Shown: piece after piece, positions 8,773 through 17,279 of the stretch
How positions within the stretch are numbered: position 1 is the first letter of the stretch
Layout of the letters: every line of letters starts with the position of its first letter
Assembly (NCBI GenBank): GCA_964546955.1
Contig: CAZJLP010000052.1
Location: 1-32,533, forward strand
DNA from: CAZJLP01 sp964546955
GTDB lineage: Bacteria; Verrucomicrobiota; Verrucomicrobiia; Opitutales; Opitutaceae
Direction: 5' to 3'
Length of the DNA: 32,533 bases
Position numbers and translations under genes: made by a program
Notes under the pieces: model-generated
What the model saw: the letters and a program-made list of their open reading frames with translations, nothing else
What the model was told of the DNA's origin: nothing
Database searches by the model: none

Positions 8773-10053
8773 GTGTCGCTTGATCAATGGCTTCTGCTCC
8801 TAGGGGCACTGCTCCTAGTTATCGCATTGGCGCACCCGGTGGTGAAGCGCCTGCCGATAACCACGCCGATCATCTACCTCGGTGTTGGCGTTGCCATCAG
8901 CCCTTTTGGGTTGGGAGCGATCGACTTTGATCCACTGGCAAAAGGCCGGTGGATTCACTATGCTGCTGAGTTTGCGGTGCTGATCTCGTTGTTCACGGTC
9001 GGTATGAAGCTTCGGCTGCCGTTGCGAGACAGGAAACTTAGACCGGCGCTTTGTCTCGCCTTCATTTCAATGGTCATCACGACGGCGCTCGTGGCGGCTG
9101 CTGGTGTTTGGCTGCTGACACTGCCCCTCGGCAGCGCGATTCTGCTCGGCGCCGTCTTGGCGCCGACAGATCCGGTGCTGGCTTCGGATGTGCAAATCCA
9201 GCATCCGCAGGACACCGACAAAATCCGCCTGACCCTCAGTGCCGAAGCAGGGCTCAACGACGGTACGGCATTCCCCATGGTGATGCTCGGCTTGGGACTG
9301 ATGGGGCTGCATGACCTCGGTCAGTATGGCATTCGGTGGATCCTAACGGACTTGGTGTGGGCCACTGTCGGAGGTGTAGTGATTGGCGCCGCGCTGGGTT
9401 ACGGAGTCGGCCGTCTCGCCATGTCGCTTCACACGCAACGGGGCGACAAGACGATGTTTGGCGAGTACCTGGTGCTGGGGCTGATTGGTGTCGCGTATGG
9501 AATCGCCATTGTATGCAAGACGTATGGATTCCTCGCCGTCTTTGCGGCGGGCGTCGCACTCCGGGCCGCGGAGCGGCATGCCAGCGAGAGACGGGCCGCG
9601 ATCCAGGGCAGGGGGGACGCGGCACAGCCCGATCAGCCGACGGAAGATAAAGGGCATCCGGGGTATCTGGCCGGAGCGTTGCTGGCGACCAACGAGCAGA
9701 TCGAGCACATCCTTGAAGTGGGTTTGGTCCTTCTCGTGGGAGCGTCTTTGTTCAGCGTGGGCTTCGCTTGGGAGGTGCTTTGGTTTGCGCCGCTGCTTTT
9801 TCTGATCATCCGGCCGCTGGCCACGTTACCGATTTTCCTAGTGCAGCGGTTCTCCCGCTTTGAGTTTGCCGCTGTTTCTTGGTTCGGGATTCGCGGAATA
9901 GGCTCCCTCTACTACGTGATGTTCGCCGTGTCGCACGGGCTTCCGGACGAGATAGCGCAACGCCTGTTATCGCTCACGTTAACGACGATTGCCGTCTCCA
10001 TTGTCGTTCACGGAGTTTCGGTTACGCCGTTCTTTGCCATGAGAAGCCGCTAA
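8773..10053 (+). CDS. CPA1/NhaP-type cation:proton antiporter
   Basis: 426 residues starting at GTG 8773, preceded by a good ribosome site GGAGAGG (8762-8768). There are about 11-12 membrane helices. Diagnostic motifs are LAPTDPVLASDV (130-140, the TDP unwound helix), SAEAGLNDGTAFP (156-168, the ion-binding Asn-Asp pair at 162-163) and WFGIRGIGSLYY in the second half, with the Arg that contacts the core. A charged cytoplasmic loop lies near 270-300. Family knowledge: these exchange Na+ or K+ for protons across the inner membrane. The ND pair indicates the electroneutral-type CPA1 group. It probably forms a functional unit with the antiporter upstream. Confidence 0.9.
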   Translation: MSLDQWLLLLGALLLVIALAHPVVKRLPITTPIIYLGVGVAISPFGLGAIDFDPLAKGRWIHYAAEFAVLISLFTVGMKLRLPLRDRKLRPALCLAFISMVITTALVAAAGVWLLTLPLGSAILLGAVLAPTDPVLASDVQIQHPQDTDKIRLTLSAEAGLNDGTAFPMVMLGLGLMGLHDLGQYGIRWILTDLVWATVGGVVIGAALGYGVGRLAMSLHTQRGDKTMFGEYLVLGLIGVAYGIAIVCKTYGFLAVFAAGVALRAAERHASERRAAIQGRGDAAQPDQPTEDKGHPGYLAGALLATNEQIEHILEVGLVLLVGASLFSVGFAWEVLWFAPLLFLIIRPLATLPIFLVQRFSRFEFAAVSWFGIRGIGSLYYVMFAVSHGLPDEIAQRLLSLTLTTIAVSIVVHGVSVTPFFAMRSR

Positions 10054-10157
10054 GCCACCGGAACCTCTTGCTTGGCGAGTCGTTTAGGGCGTGGCCCGAC
10101 GCGAGGGCGGCATTTCGCGCATTCCGACACAAATGGAATGTGCCAGGTTTCCTGCCT

Positions 10158-10466
10158 ATGGATAACTTCCTTTTGTCTCCGCTCAGCACGCGTCCGCGCC
10201 TTGCCATGATTTCCCTGCACGGGTACGTGGCTGCCTCGCCGCCCTTGGGAGCGGCCGGTACGGGAGGGCAGGTGTTGTATGTGCTCGAGCGCTCAAAGAA
10301 GCTGGCCGATCTCGGCTTTGACGCGGATACCGGAAACGACTCGGCGACCGTGGTCGTCGCGACGCTCTTCGACTGCTCGGAACCGAAAATCGCCGTGGTT
10401 GATACGCCTATGGGTACATCACTCGAGCGACGCTGGCGGCACGGCTGCCGAGGTTTGCACGGCTGA
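10158..10466 (+). pseudogene. 5' fragment of a sucrose-phosphate-synthase-like glycosyltransferase
   Basis: The 102-codon frame from ATG 10158 begins like bacterial sucrose-phosphate or sucrose synthases: RLAMISLHGY, then a loop with GTGGQVLYVLE, then KKLADLGFDAD, the first Rossmann strand and the substrate-binding GGQ loop of GT-B family 4 enzymes. The similarity ends near residue 57 (about 10329). The remaining residues look random and the frame stops at 10466, whereas a full enzyme has 400-700 residues. Its 3' end overlaps the convergent response regulator. This is a broken gene start, probably left by a deletion or rearrangement joining it to the regulator gene. Confidence 0.6.
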
Positions 10467-10976
10467 GCCGGTGGCCTGCTCAATGCGTTCGCCGAGCTTA
10501 CCTTCGCTCTCCGTCGTGCGTTGGCGTCCGGTCTTATCAACCTCCGGCGTTTCGCACGTCATCCAGTAATCGTGCAGAATCTTCAGATGCAGTCGCAATT
10601 TCTCGGTCGTCATCGGCTTAACGTGATAAGAACTCGCGCCGAGCATGTAGGATTTTTTGATGTCATCCAGGTCAGACGAGGCGCTGAATACGACCGTTGG
10701 GATGATCGCCCACTCGGGGTTCTGCTTGAGATGCTGAAGCACGGTGAATCCGTCAGCTTTCGGCATTTTCAAATCGGTCATGATAAAGGTGGGATACTCG
10801 TACTTCCGGCGATCTGAAAACCGCCCTTCGCCCATCATGTAAGCAATCGCTTCCAATCCGTCGTACACTTGGTGAATCGGACTTGTCACGCCGTTGTGTC
10901 GAAACGCTTTTTCCACAAACAAGAGAAAATCCGCATCATCGTCGACCAGCAGAATCGTAGCATTGTATTTCTTCAT
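10419..10976 (-). CDS. Response regulator, single receiver domain (Rcp1-like)
   Basis: 185 residues from ATG 10976. A complete receiver domain covers about 1-135: acidic pair Asp12-Asp13 in LLVDDDAD, phosphoacceptor Asp68 in MTDLKMPKADGF, the switch serine in VVFSAS, and Lys120 in HVKPM. The long beta3 region with the GEGRFSDRRKYEYP insert before the Asp is typical of Rcp1-like regulators that partner phytochrome-type or hybrid kinases. No DNA-binding domain follows; the last 45 residues are polar and low-complexity and may have been acquired when the 3' end was rearranged over the glycosyltransferase fragment. All phosphorylation residues are present, so it should be active. No partner kinase is in the window. 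Confidence 0.88.
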   Translation of the reverse strand: MKKYNATILLVDDDADFLLFVEKAFRHNGVTSPIHQVYDGLEAIAYMMGEGRFSDRRKYEYPTFIMTDLKMPKADGFTVLQHLKQNPEWAIIPTVVFSASSDLDDIKKSYMLGASSYHVKPMTTEKLRLHLKILHDYWMTCETPEVDKTGRQRTTESEGKLGERIEQATGSAVQTSAAVPPASLE

Positions 10977-11369
10977 AGAGAGCCCGCATGCGTCTTCGAT
11001 CCCGGATTGGGCCCATATCGCTGCGTCAACTGCGTTTCTATTCCTATCAGCCAGCGAAAGCGACGACTAACTACGCGCGCTGAACGGCCCGATAAAGTGC
11101 CTTGCAACGGCGTGGCTGATTTCGGCCGGCTATCGGCGTGCTGGCTAGCCAAGTCATGCGGACAAGGCTGAGATCGGACGCTGATAGACCACGCAGTCAC
11201 GTTGTCGACGCGAGAAAGGAAGGCAGCACGAGCCGTTGCAACTCAACACGTTTGCGGTGCCGACTTGTCGCTCCGACGCGTGAACTGGCTCCGTTGATTC
11301 GGCGATCGGTAGACTCCGCGCGGCGTTGCCGATTCGGTCGGTCCGTGTCGGACTAGACCCCCTCGTTCG
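10977..11369. other. Intergenic stretch, no supported gene
   Basis: Between the response regulator and the 3' end of the serine hydrolase. Short frames on both strands show no family features, and no RNA fold or terminator stands out. It must contain the promoter for the minus-strand regulator gene, but no clear -35/-10 pair is visible. Confidence 0.45.
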
Positions 11370-12530
11370 TTACCTGAGAAGTCGCTCGAGCCGGGGCCGC
11401 GTCATCAAAGGCGGGAGGATCTTCCAGCCGTTTTCTCCGTTCGTCATTATGACGAGTCCTGCTTTGGATTTTGAAGAAGCGACTGCGTGGCAATGGAAAC
11501 CTCGATTGTCGCCTCCATGATCGAATAGGCCATCACCCTTAAGGTGCCAGCCTAGTCCCCATGAACCCGCGGCTTGATTTCCCGAGGACACGGCGATGTG
11601 CGGCCGAAAGGCATCTGCCAGGCTCTCGGGCTTCAGTCGGACGTTGTCTGGACCCTTGCTTTCCAGGATTTCGATCATGAACTTCGCGAAATCGGAGGGG
11701 GTGGTCAAAAGGCCTCCCATTGCAGCGTACCGGGTGATTGCAGGGCGGCTTGGCCGACGGTAGGGCAGGGGTCGTCCCATCTCATCATGGCCTGTCGCTG
11801 CGTGTGGCTGGATCGTGTCATCCGGGACGTAACCGCTGAGTGTCATGCCAAACGGAGCCAGGAGGTTCTGCTGCATGAATTCTCCGATGTCCGTGGCGCA
11901 GACCGGCATGTCGGCCTCAAAGGATTCGCAATTACTTTGGTCCGTCTTGCCCGTCAGGTGGGTAATCACGGATTGAAGATAATAATAACCCTCGCCTGAA
12001 TACGCATACCGGGATCCCGGACTGAAATGAATTTTCAGCGGAGTTTCCCGCGAGCGAAAATTGGGTAAGCCGCTGCTGTGAGAGAGAACCATGCGCGCAG
12101 TGATCGTCTCTATTCTTGGGTCCTCGCGGAGAAACGCCTCGGCTCCATAGTTGGCGAGGGGCGTATCGAGTGCGATGACTCCTTTTTCACATAGTTTCAG
12201 CGCGACGTAAGCGAACGCCGGTTTGCTCATTGAGGCCGCCTGGAACACGGTGCTCTCGTTTACTGGCGCGCGCGTGAGTGCATCGGACACTCCGAAGCCG
12301 CGGCGCCATACGATGGCGGCGTCGTGAATCAGCGCGACAGAAGCCCCTGGAACGTTTTCCAGGCTCATCAGACGAGGAATTTCGGACTCCAAGTCTTCCG
12401 CCGCTGCGGCCCAGTGAACGTCGCCTGCGGTTGAAGCTGTCTTCCGGCGCTGGATGCAACCGGTCAGCGAAAACAGCGGAAGTCCAAGCGCAGCCTGCGC
12501 AGTGCGGGCAAGAAACTGACGTCGGTGCAT
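11370..12530 (-). CDS. Serine hydrolase of the beta-lactamase/esterase family (S12), exported lipoprotein
   Basis: 386 residues from ATG 12530. This start is chosen because it opens an export signal: MHRRQFLART with twin arginines, a hydrophobic run, and the lipobox LTGC with Cys25. So it is probably sent by Tat or Sec and lipid-anchored in the envelope. The catalytic core has SMSK (100-103, nucleophile Ser100 and Lys103), a Tyr motif YSGEGY (177-182) in place of YxN, and HGG (about 338-340) in FDHGGDN. This fits class C beta-lactamase-like esterases and D-aminopeptidases, whose substrates range from peptidoglycan peptides to small esters. The natural substrate cannot be told. The motifs are intact, unlike several neighbours. 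Confidence 0.88.
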   Translation of the reverse strand: MHRRQFLARTAQAALGLPLFSLTGCIQRRKTASTAGDVHWAAAAEDLESEIPRLMSLENVPGASVALIHDAAIVWRRGFGVSDALTRAPVNESTVFQAASMSKPAFAYVALKLCEKGVIALDTPLANYGAEAFLREDPRIETITARMVLSHSSGLPNFRSRETPLKIHFSPGSRYAYSGEGYYYLQSVITHLTGKTDQSNCESFEADMPVCATDIGEFMQQNLLAPFGMTLSGYVPDDTIQPHAATGHDEMGRPLPYRRPSRPAITRYAAMGGLLTTPSDFAKFMIEILESKGPDNVRLKPESLADAFRPHIAVSSGNQAAGSWGLGWHLKGDGLFDHGGDNRGFHCHAVASSKSKAGLVIMTNGENGWKILPPLMTRPRLERLLR

Positions 12531-12669
12531 GGGGCTACGGAATCGAGCGGCGCAAGGGTGACCGGCCGATCGTCTGCGAGTCAAGGAAGTGGTAGAGGAA
12601 CGACGAACCCGCCGGCACGGTAATGTTCGGGCGGCTGCCGGGCTAACAAGCCCTGGTCCTAATTGCTGT

Positions 12670-13041
12670 TTATGTTCCCACGTCCTGAGTCGGCACACCG
12701 AGGATGCTAAGGACAGTGGCAAGCGGTGCGAGAACGTGGGGTTTGTGAATCAGGAGGTCCACTGCCTGTTGGACCAGAATAGGGACGGAAGCCATATCCC
12801 CGGTCATAAGACCGCATCGAATTCCAGGGCAATGAGAGCGGGCTGCGTGGATCACATGCTGGCCCGTGCCGTCGGCCATATGGTAATCGGTTAGGACGAA
12901 GTCGTAGCAGCTGTGTCGCAGATTGTGAATGGCCTCTCGGACGCCGGTGCACGAAGTCACGTGCAAACCATGCGTTTCGAGGAATTCAGTCACTAACTGG
13001 CGGATGCTGGGCTCGTCGTCGACTACGAGAACTTGGCGCAT
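12670..13041 (-). CDS. Response regulator, single receiver domain
   Basis: 123 residues from ATG 13041; the frame extends 13 codons further up, but MRQVLVVDDE is the normal family start. The domain is complete: Asp8-Asp9, phosphoacceptor Asp52 in LTDYHMADG, Thr80 in LMTGD, and Lys100 in IHKPH. There is no output domain, so it acts as a stand-alone CheY/SpoF-like phosphotransfer or partner-binding protein. The gene lies between the serine hydrolase and the large membrane glycosyltransferase on the same strand, with gaps of 83 and 139 bp. No kinase is nearby. It shares little beyond the fold with the other regulator at 10419-10976, so the two are not a recent duplication. Confidence 0.88.
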   Translation of the reverse strand: MRQVLVVDDEPSIRQLVTEFLETHGLHVTSCTGVREAIHNLRHSCYDFVLTDYHMADGTGQHVIHAARSHCPGIRCGLMTGDMASVPILVQQAVDLLIHKPHVLAPLATVLSILGVPTQDVGT

Positions 13042-13124
13042 GGCCCTCTTCGACTGCCTTCGCGCTGAGAGGAGTCGCAAAAACGCGGTTTATCCTCCCG
13101 ATATTCGGATCGGGCGCTTTGCGC

Positions 13125-15098
13125 CTACTTACCTGCTTGAGCGCCCGACCCCGCCGGTGGTTGCGCGCTCAAACTTCCTTGCGCGCGTTCCTGTTCGCCG
13201 TCCTGCCGGGAATGAGTCGCGACGTATAGGGCAACTTTGTCCTGCTGCCAATGACGGGGATACAACTGCCCATTCACGGTCACTGTCTCGGGGGGGTGGG
13301 CCTGGTCGAGCATCACGACGGCCTCGGGGACGAAGCCCCGGTAAGGTGGTCTTTCGTAATACACTTTCGATGCATCCGTCGTGTTGACGTGTTCGATCCG
13401 GAAATCGGGATTGTCGCGCCGCAGGAACACCCACCAAGGATACTCCCAGCTCGAATTGTCGACGATCAGCCCAAGGCGGTTCACGCCGCGTTCACGCAGC
13501 AGCGCAAAGGTCTTCAGGAAGGAGTCTTCGTAGGTTTGGTAAGGAGTTTTGAAATAGAGCTGGTCGCGGGTCAGCGTGAACAGGTTCGGTTTGCCGAGGA
13601 GCGGACGCTGCTGACAATAGACCAGCCACGGCAGGCCCACCACCAGGAGGGCGCCGCAAATCGCTCCGCCGATCCATTGACGCCGGTGAACGCTGAGGAT
13701 CACGCCGGCTACCGGCGCGAAAGCAATGAACACGGGCAGATGGAGGCGGCTCATCCACGGATGCCACTTGAGGCAGGCTGAAAATAAGAGAAGCCCGGTA
13801 GCGACGACGGCCGCATAGGGCAGAAGTTTGGGCCGGCGCCGCAGCGACGGGACAAGCACCACCACGGCGAGACCAATGATCCCGAGGACGAAATGGATGG
13901 GATTTCCGTCGGATTCCTCGTGAAATCGAATGGTACGGATCGAGAACCGAGAACGGGGTCCCCAACTGGTGCGCGGATCGGCAAGGTCGATCCCGAGCAT
14001 CTGGTGAAAGCGTTTGAAGTGCTGCAGGACCTCACGGTTGAAGTTCGGCCACGGCGTGGTGACGTGAGCCGCGAGGTGCTTGGTCGAGTTGGAGACGAGA
14101 ACGGCGGGTTCCGCGGAGCCGACAAAATAGCGCGTGTTAGCCATCGGCTCCTCGCGCGGTCCCAACGGGTGGCCATAGAGGCTCAGATTGCGCGCGTAGT
14201 GCCCGCTATTCAGGGTGAGAAAGATCGCGGCGATCGCGACAAAAGGCGCCGCGACTTTCCACCGATGCGTCCGGACAGCCGACCAGACAAGCCAGACCAA
14301 AAAAGGAAACGCGTAGACGTAGTTCGTGCCCTTGGTGAACGCGGCAAGTCCGAGCGCGGCGCCCAGCATGAGTGTGTTCGGCCAAGCCGAGAGACCGATG
14401 CGGAACGACCGAAGGAAGCAGAAGATGAAACAGCAGAACCAAAAGGCGGCCACATAGTCGGTCTGCGTCCCGGACGCCTGGAGGATACCCATCGGTAAAC
14501 TCGCGGCAAAAGCGGCAGCGATGATTTGACCGAATGCAGGAGCTCCGAGTTCACGGGCAATCAGCGAGACCACGACCAGGCTGCCAGCCATGGCATACCA
14601 TTGGACCAGGTTTACCAAGCGGTCAGATCCGGCAAGGAGATGCAGATGAAGAACGGCGTACTCGGAGCCGGGACTGAGATGGTTCTGGCGTGGAATTGCC
14701 GTCGGGTAAAACGCCACGCTCTCGTTTTGAATCCAATGCGCCACCTTTGACATGTGGTATTCCATCGAGTCCCACGTGTTCGGCGGCGCGATGACCGCAA
14801 TCGCCGCGGTGCCGATCACATACACGCAGATCGCTGCGAGCAGCAGACGCGAAAGAGGTGGAACCGATGCAATCGTCGGAAGGGGCGGGACTACACCGCG
14901 TTTGGACCAACGGTACGCGGCGAAGATCGCGACCAGGCTGAGCAGGCACCAAAGCGATCGAACCGCGAAGGAGTTGATCCCCCCGACGAGATTGAGAAGC
15001 TCGGTCGTGAGGACGATCGTGAGGCCGAGCAATAGCGACGCGGCGACGAAAAGTTCTCGCCAGGAGTTTCGAGAGAAAGGCGGCGGGGTAGGGGTCAT
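13125..15098 (-). CDS. Membrane glycosyltransferase, GT39/ArnT-like (GT-C fold)
   Basis: 657 residues from ATG 15098. The N-terminal 440 residues hold about 11-13 membrane helices. Between helices one and two of the core lies a periplasmic loop with an acidic motif, NTWDSMEYHMSKVAHW, followed by QNESVAFYPT; the Asp/Glu here is the expected catalytic site of GT-C enzymes. Another landmark is GTQTDYVAAFWF. The last 200 residues form a soluble periplasmic domain ending in a low-complexity, Gln/Ala-rich tail. Family knowledge: these use polyprenyl-phosphate sugars to modify lipids, polymers or proteins outside the membrane. The acceptor is unknown, but a role in surface polysaccharide fits the other sugar genes. 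It is much longer than most neighbours and shows no frame break. Confidence 0.75.
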   Translation of the reverse strand: MTPTPPPFSRNSWRELFVAASLLLGLTIVLTTELLNLVGGINSFAVRSLWCLLSLVAIFAAYRWSKRGVVPPLPTIASVPPLSRLLLAAICVYVIGTAAIAVIAPPNTWDSMEYHMSKVAHWIQNESVAFYPTAIPRQNHLSPGSEYAVLHLHLLAGSDRLVNLVQWYAMAGSLVVVSLIARELGAPAFGQIIAAAFAASLPMGILQASGTQTDYVAAFWFCCFIFCFLRSFRIGLSAWPNTLMLGAALGLAAFTKGTNYVYAFPFLVWLVWSAVRTHRWKVAAPFVAIAAIFLTLNSGHYARNLSLYGHPLGPREEPMANTRYFVGSAEPAVLVSNSTKHLAAHVTTPWPNFNREVLQHFKRFHQMLGIDLADPRTSWGPRSRFSIRTIRFHEESDGNPIHFVLGIIGLAVVVLVPSLRRRPKLLPYAAVVATGLLLFSACLKWHPWMSRLHLPVFIAFAPVAGVILSVHRRQWIGGAICGALLVVGLPWLVYCQQRPLLGKPNLFTLTRDQLYFKTPYQTYEDSFLKTFALLRERGVNRLGLIVDNSSWEYPWWVFLRRDNPDFRIEHVNTTDASKVYYERPPYRGFVPEAVVMLDQAHPPETVTVNGQLYPRHWQQDKVALYVATHSRQDGEQERAQGSLSAQPPAGSGAQAGK

Positions 15099-15663
15099 CA
15101 AGGGGCGGGGTGCGATCGACGGCAGGCAATCGCGGCCACAGCGACCGGGCAAACCTCCTTTGGGGTGACAGCGCCCATTCAATCCGCCCCGCGGGCGCGG
15201 CCCCTTATGGGGAAGCTTCGTTGAAGCAGCAGGACACGGAGTGAGAAACGGGTTCGGCTGTGGCGGCGGAGTCCGTTTGTGCGCGGCAGCGCCGGCCGAC
15301 ACCGCTACAACGTTCGAGCCCGATTCATCCTTTGAAGTCGAGGATAGCAACCAGCGTAACGAATTATCGAATACATTACAAAATTATGGGAAATATCGCG
15401 CCTGTCCGGGTTGACAATCAGCACGAACGCCGTTGTGTTGTGTTCGTCTTTCGCGCCATGAAATTCTTGAACAAACATTCTCAGCTCCCGTTTGCGGGCT
15501 TGGCGCTGTGCATCTGTCCGGGCGTGCCCGGGCACGCACTCTGAGGATCCGACTTGGTCACTGACCAACGGAGATCGCCCAGAGAGCGCGATCCCGGGTT
15601 GACGGTGTATAATTTCGCATTGGCGCCGACCGGAGTGTACTCAGGTCGCGAACCGCTGCTCCG
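15099..15663. other. Long intergenic stretch with promoter-like sequences
   Basis: Divergent region between the membrane glycosyltransferase and the aldo/keto-reductase-fold gene, richer in A and T than its surroundings at 15340-15470. It holds a TTGACA hexamer at 15411-15416 with no good -10 box at 17 bp, and a TATAAT at 15608-15613 without a matching -35. A 28-codon frame (15458-15544) resembles a signal peptide followed by nothing. No RNA or repeat recognised. Confidence 0.4.
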
Positions 15664-15723
15664 TATAATCGATTGATCGGCCTGCTGCCGGACACGCGCG
15701 CGTGCCCAGCCCGCCGATCAATC
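15664..15723 (+). promoter_or_regulatory. Candidate -10 box and long hairpin leader before the AKR-fold gene
   Basis: A perfect TATAAT (15664-15669) is followed directly by an 11-bp inverted repeat, GATTGATCGGC (15671-15681) with GCCGATCAATC (15713-15723). Inside lies a second palindrome CACGCGCGCGTG (15693-15704). Together they can form one long imperfect hairpin at the transcript start or a cruciform operator. No good -35 is visible. The ribosome site GGAG at 15750-15753 lies outside the hairpin, 8 bases before ATG 15762. Confidence 0.5.
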
Positions 15724-15761
15724 ACAAAGTCGGTGTAACCGCTCGAATTGGAGTAATCAGA

Positions 15762-16808
15762 ATGAGACAAAAAACACTTGGCCGGACAGGCCTCACGATT
15801 TCGGAACTGTGCCTCGGCACGATCAACTGTGGCTGGAGAATCGATCAGGAGACAGCCTTTGCAATCTTTGACCGCTTCTACCAGGCCGGTGGAAACTTTT
15901 TCCAAGCGGCCGGCGTTCCGCCCGCCCTCAGCATGTTTGATTGGGCCGAACAGCCGGAGGCGCAGCTCGGTCGCTGGCTCCGCGCACGAAAAATTGACCG
16001 TGAGCGCTGCGTGATTTCGACTCGGGTTGTTTTCGGCGGGACTGCGGCTGGTCTGGCGGGGCCGGAGGCCGCCATCCGCCAGGCGGTTGAAGGAGCCTTG
16101 CGCCGGTTGCAGACGAGTTATCTCGATCTCCTTGTCTTCGAATGGAGCGATGCTCTCTGGCCAATTGACGAGGTGCTCGGCGTGGTCACGAACCTCGTGC
16201 GCGCCGGCATGCTGCGTTACTGCGGGGTGTCGAACTTCCCGGTATGGCGCGTTGCGGATGCAATCGGCACGGCGTCGCGTCGCGGCACGGTACGACCTGA
16301 ATCCATCCAGGCGGACTATTCGCTGCTGGATCACTCGCCAATGGAACTCGACGCGATGGATCTCGCCAGGGAGTGCCGACTTGCGTTCCTGGCGAAATCT
16401 CCAATGGCGGGCGGGGCCTTGGCTTCGCCCAGCCTTCTCCATGGCCTTCCCAGTTCAGAGCGGCAGTGCCGTCTTCAAGCGCGTTATGCCAACGAACGCA
16501 ATCAACGCATCATCGGTGAGCTGCTCTCCTTGTCGCAGCAGCGTGGCGCTCCGCCGGCGCAGGTCGCTCTGGCTTGGGTGCTGTCCAAACACGAAGTGGC
16601 GGCGCCGGTGATCGGTGTCACGACGCTGCGGCAACTGGATGACGCGATCGCGGCAACGGGCCTCGTTTTCAGCTCCGACGAAACGAGCCGCCTCGATGCA
16701 GCAGTGTACCGATCCATCCCCCAGCGAATGGGGCGCATTTACCCGGCGCGCACCGTCCCCGCATATCAGCCGCCGGCGATGCCGGTGACCCTGGCTGGAC
16801 ACAATTAA
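15762..16808 (+). CDS. Aldo/keto-reductase-fold protein lacking the catalytic tetrad
   Basis: 348 residues from ATG 15762 (ribosome site GGAG). The opening MRQKTLGRTGLTISELCLGT, the repeats LRRLQTSYLDLLVF, LRYCGVSNFP, LLDHSPMELD, the cofactor-loop region KSPMAGGALASP and the closing APVIGVTTLRQLDDAIAAT are clear (beta/alpha)8 aldo/keto reductase features. Aligned with the family, the four catalytic positions are changed: Asp to Gln48 in NFFQAAGVPP, Tyr to Pro53, Lys to Arg88 in ISTRVV, and His to Glu127 in LLVFEW. The NADP-binding end appears kept. It is therefore probably not a normal carbonyl reductase; it may bind a nucleotide or partner, or use other residues. It heads a tight cluster with the Rnk-like and cupin-like genes (gaps 19 and 20 bp). 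Confidence 0.85.
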   Translation: MRQKTLGRTGLTISELCLGTINCGWRIDQETAFAIFDRFYQAGGNFFQAAGVPPALSMFDWAEQPEAQLGRWLRARKIDRERCVISTRVVFGGTAAGLAGPEAAIRQAVEGALRRLQTSYLDLLVFEWSDALWPIDEVLGVVTNLVRAGMLRYCGVSNFPVWRVADAIGTASRRGTVRPESIQADYSLLDHSPMELDAMDLARECRLAFLAKSPMAGGALASPSLLHGLPSSERQCRLQARYANERNQRIIGELLSLSQQRGAPPAQVALAWVLSKHEVAAPVIGVTTLRQLDDAIAATGLVFSSDETSRLDAAVYRSIPQRMGRIYPARTVPAYQPPAMPVTLAGHN

Positions 16809-16827
16809 ACAACAAAGGACCGCTATC

Positions 16828-17259
16828 ATGACCGAAAATCCCATCTATCTGACTCACGAAGACCGAGCCAAGCTCCGCCTTCTCCTCGCAACGCACCCCT
16901 CCGGTAAGAGTCGTTTCCCGAAGCTGCACGACGAACTGGATCGTGCCGTGCTCGTCGAGGCAGCGTTGTTCCCGGAGGAAGTTGTCCGCATCGGCTCGCG
17001 ATTTGAGATCGTGGACCTCGATACGCATGAAGTCAGCGAGTACACGCTGACGTTTCCGGAGCACGCCAATCCCGCGCAGGCGCGCCTCTCCGTACTGGCG
17101 CCGATTGGCACCGCTGTCCTGGGTTACTCGGAAAACGACGAAATCGTCTGGGAAACTCCAGGGGGAATCAGGCGCATTCGACTGCGCCGTGTCGATCCGC
17201 CGAAGCCCTTTCTCCCGACCCGTTCAGCGATCGCGGTTGGGTCCCTCCCATCGTCCTAG
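16828..17259 (+). CDS. Rnk/GreA-C-domain protein (nucleoside diphosphate kinase regulator-like)
   Basis: 143 residues from ATG 16828 with AGGA eight bases upstream. The N-terminal 50 residues (LTHEDRAKLRLLL, KLHDELDRAVLV) form the short helical part of Rnk. From about 50 the GreA/GreB C-terminal FKBP-like domain follows: LFPEEVVRIGSRFEIVDLDT, YTLTFPEHANP, LSVLAPIGTAVLGYSENDEIVWETPGG and RIRLRRV. The length fits E. coli Rnk (about 136 residues). Family knowledge: such proteins bind RNA polymerase's secondary channel region but lack the GreA coiled-coil tip needed for transcript cleavage. The gene lies 19 bp after the AKR-fold gene and 20 bp before the cupin-like gene, so they are very likely one transcript. 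Confidence 0.85.
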   Translation: MTENPIYLTHEDRAKLRLLLATHPSGKSRFPKLHDELDRAVLVEAALFPEEVVRIGSRFEIVDLDTHEVSEYTLTFPEHANPAQARLSVLAPIGTAVLGYSENDEIVWETPGGIRRIRLRRVDPPKPFLPTRSAIAVGSLPSS

Positions 17260-17279
17260 AACTGCAAAATTGAAACGCC

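Noticed and set aside
15313..15328. GTTCGAGCCCGATTCA, like the T arm of a tRNA, as a possible second attachment site
   Set aside because: Only about eight bases match the tRNA-Gly T arm and the acceptor stem is not repeated.
15458..15544. 28-codon frame resembling a signal peptide
   Set aside because: Ends right after the hydrophobic stretch with no mature protein; probably chance or a relic.
15599..15613. TTGACG followed by TATAAT as a sigma-70 promoter
   Set aside because: The two hexamers are only 3 bp apart, not 16-18, so they cannot act as a -35/-10 pair.
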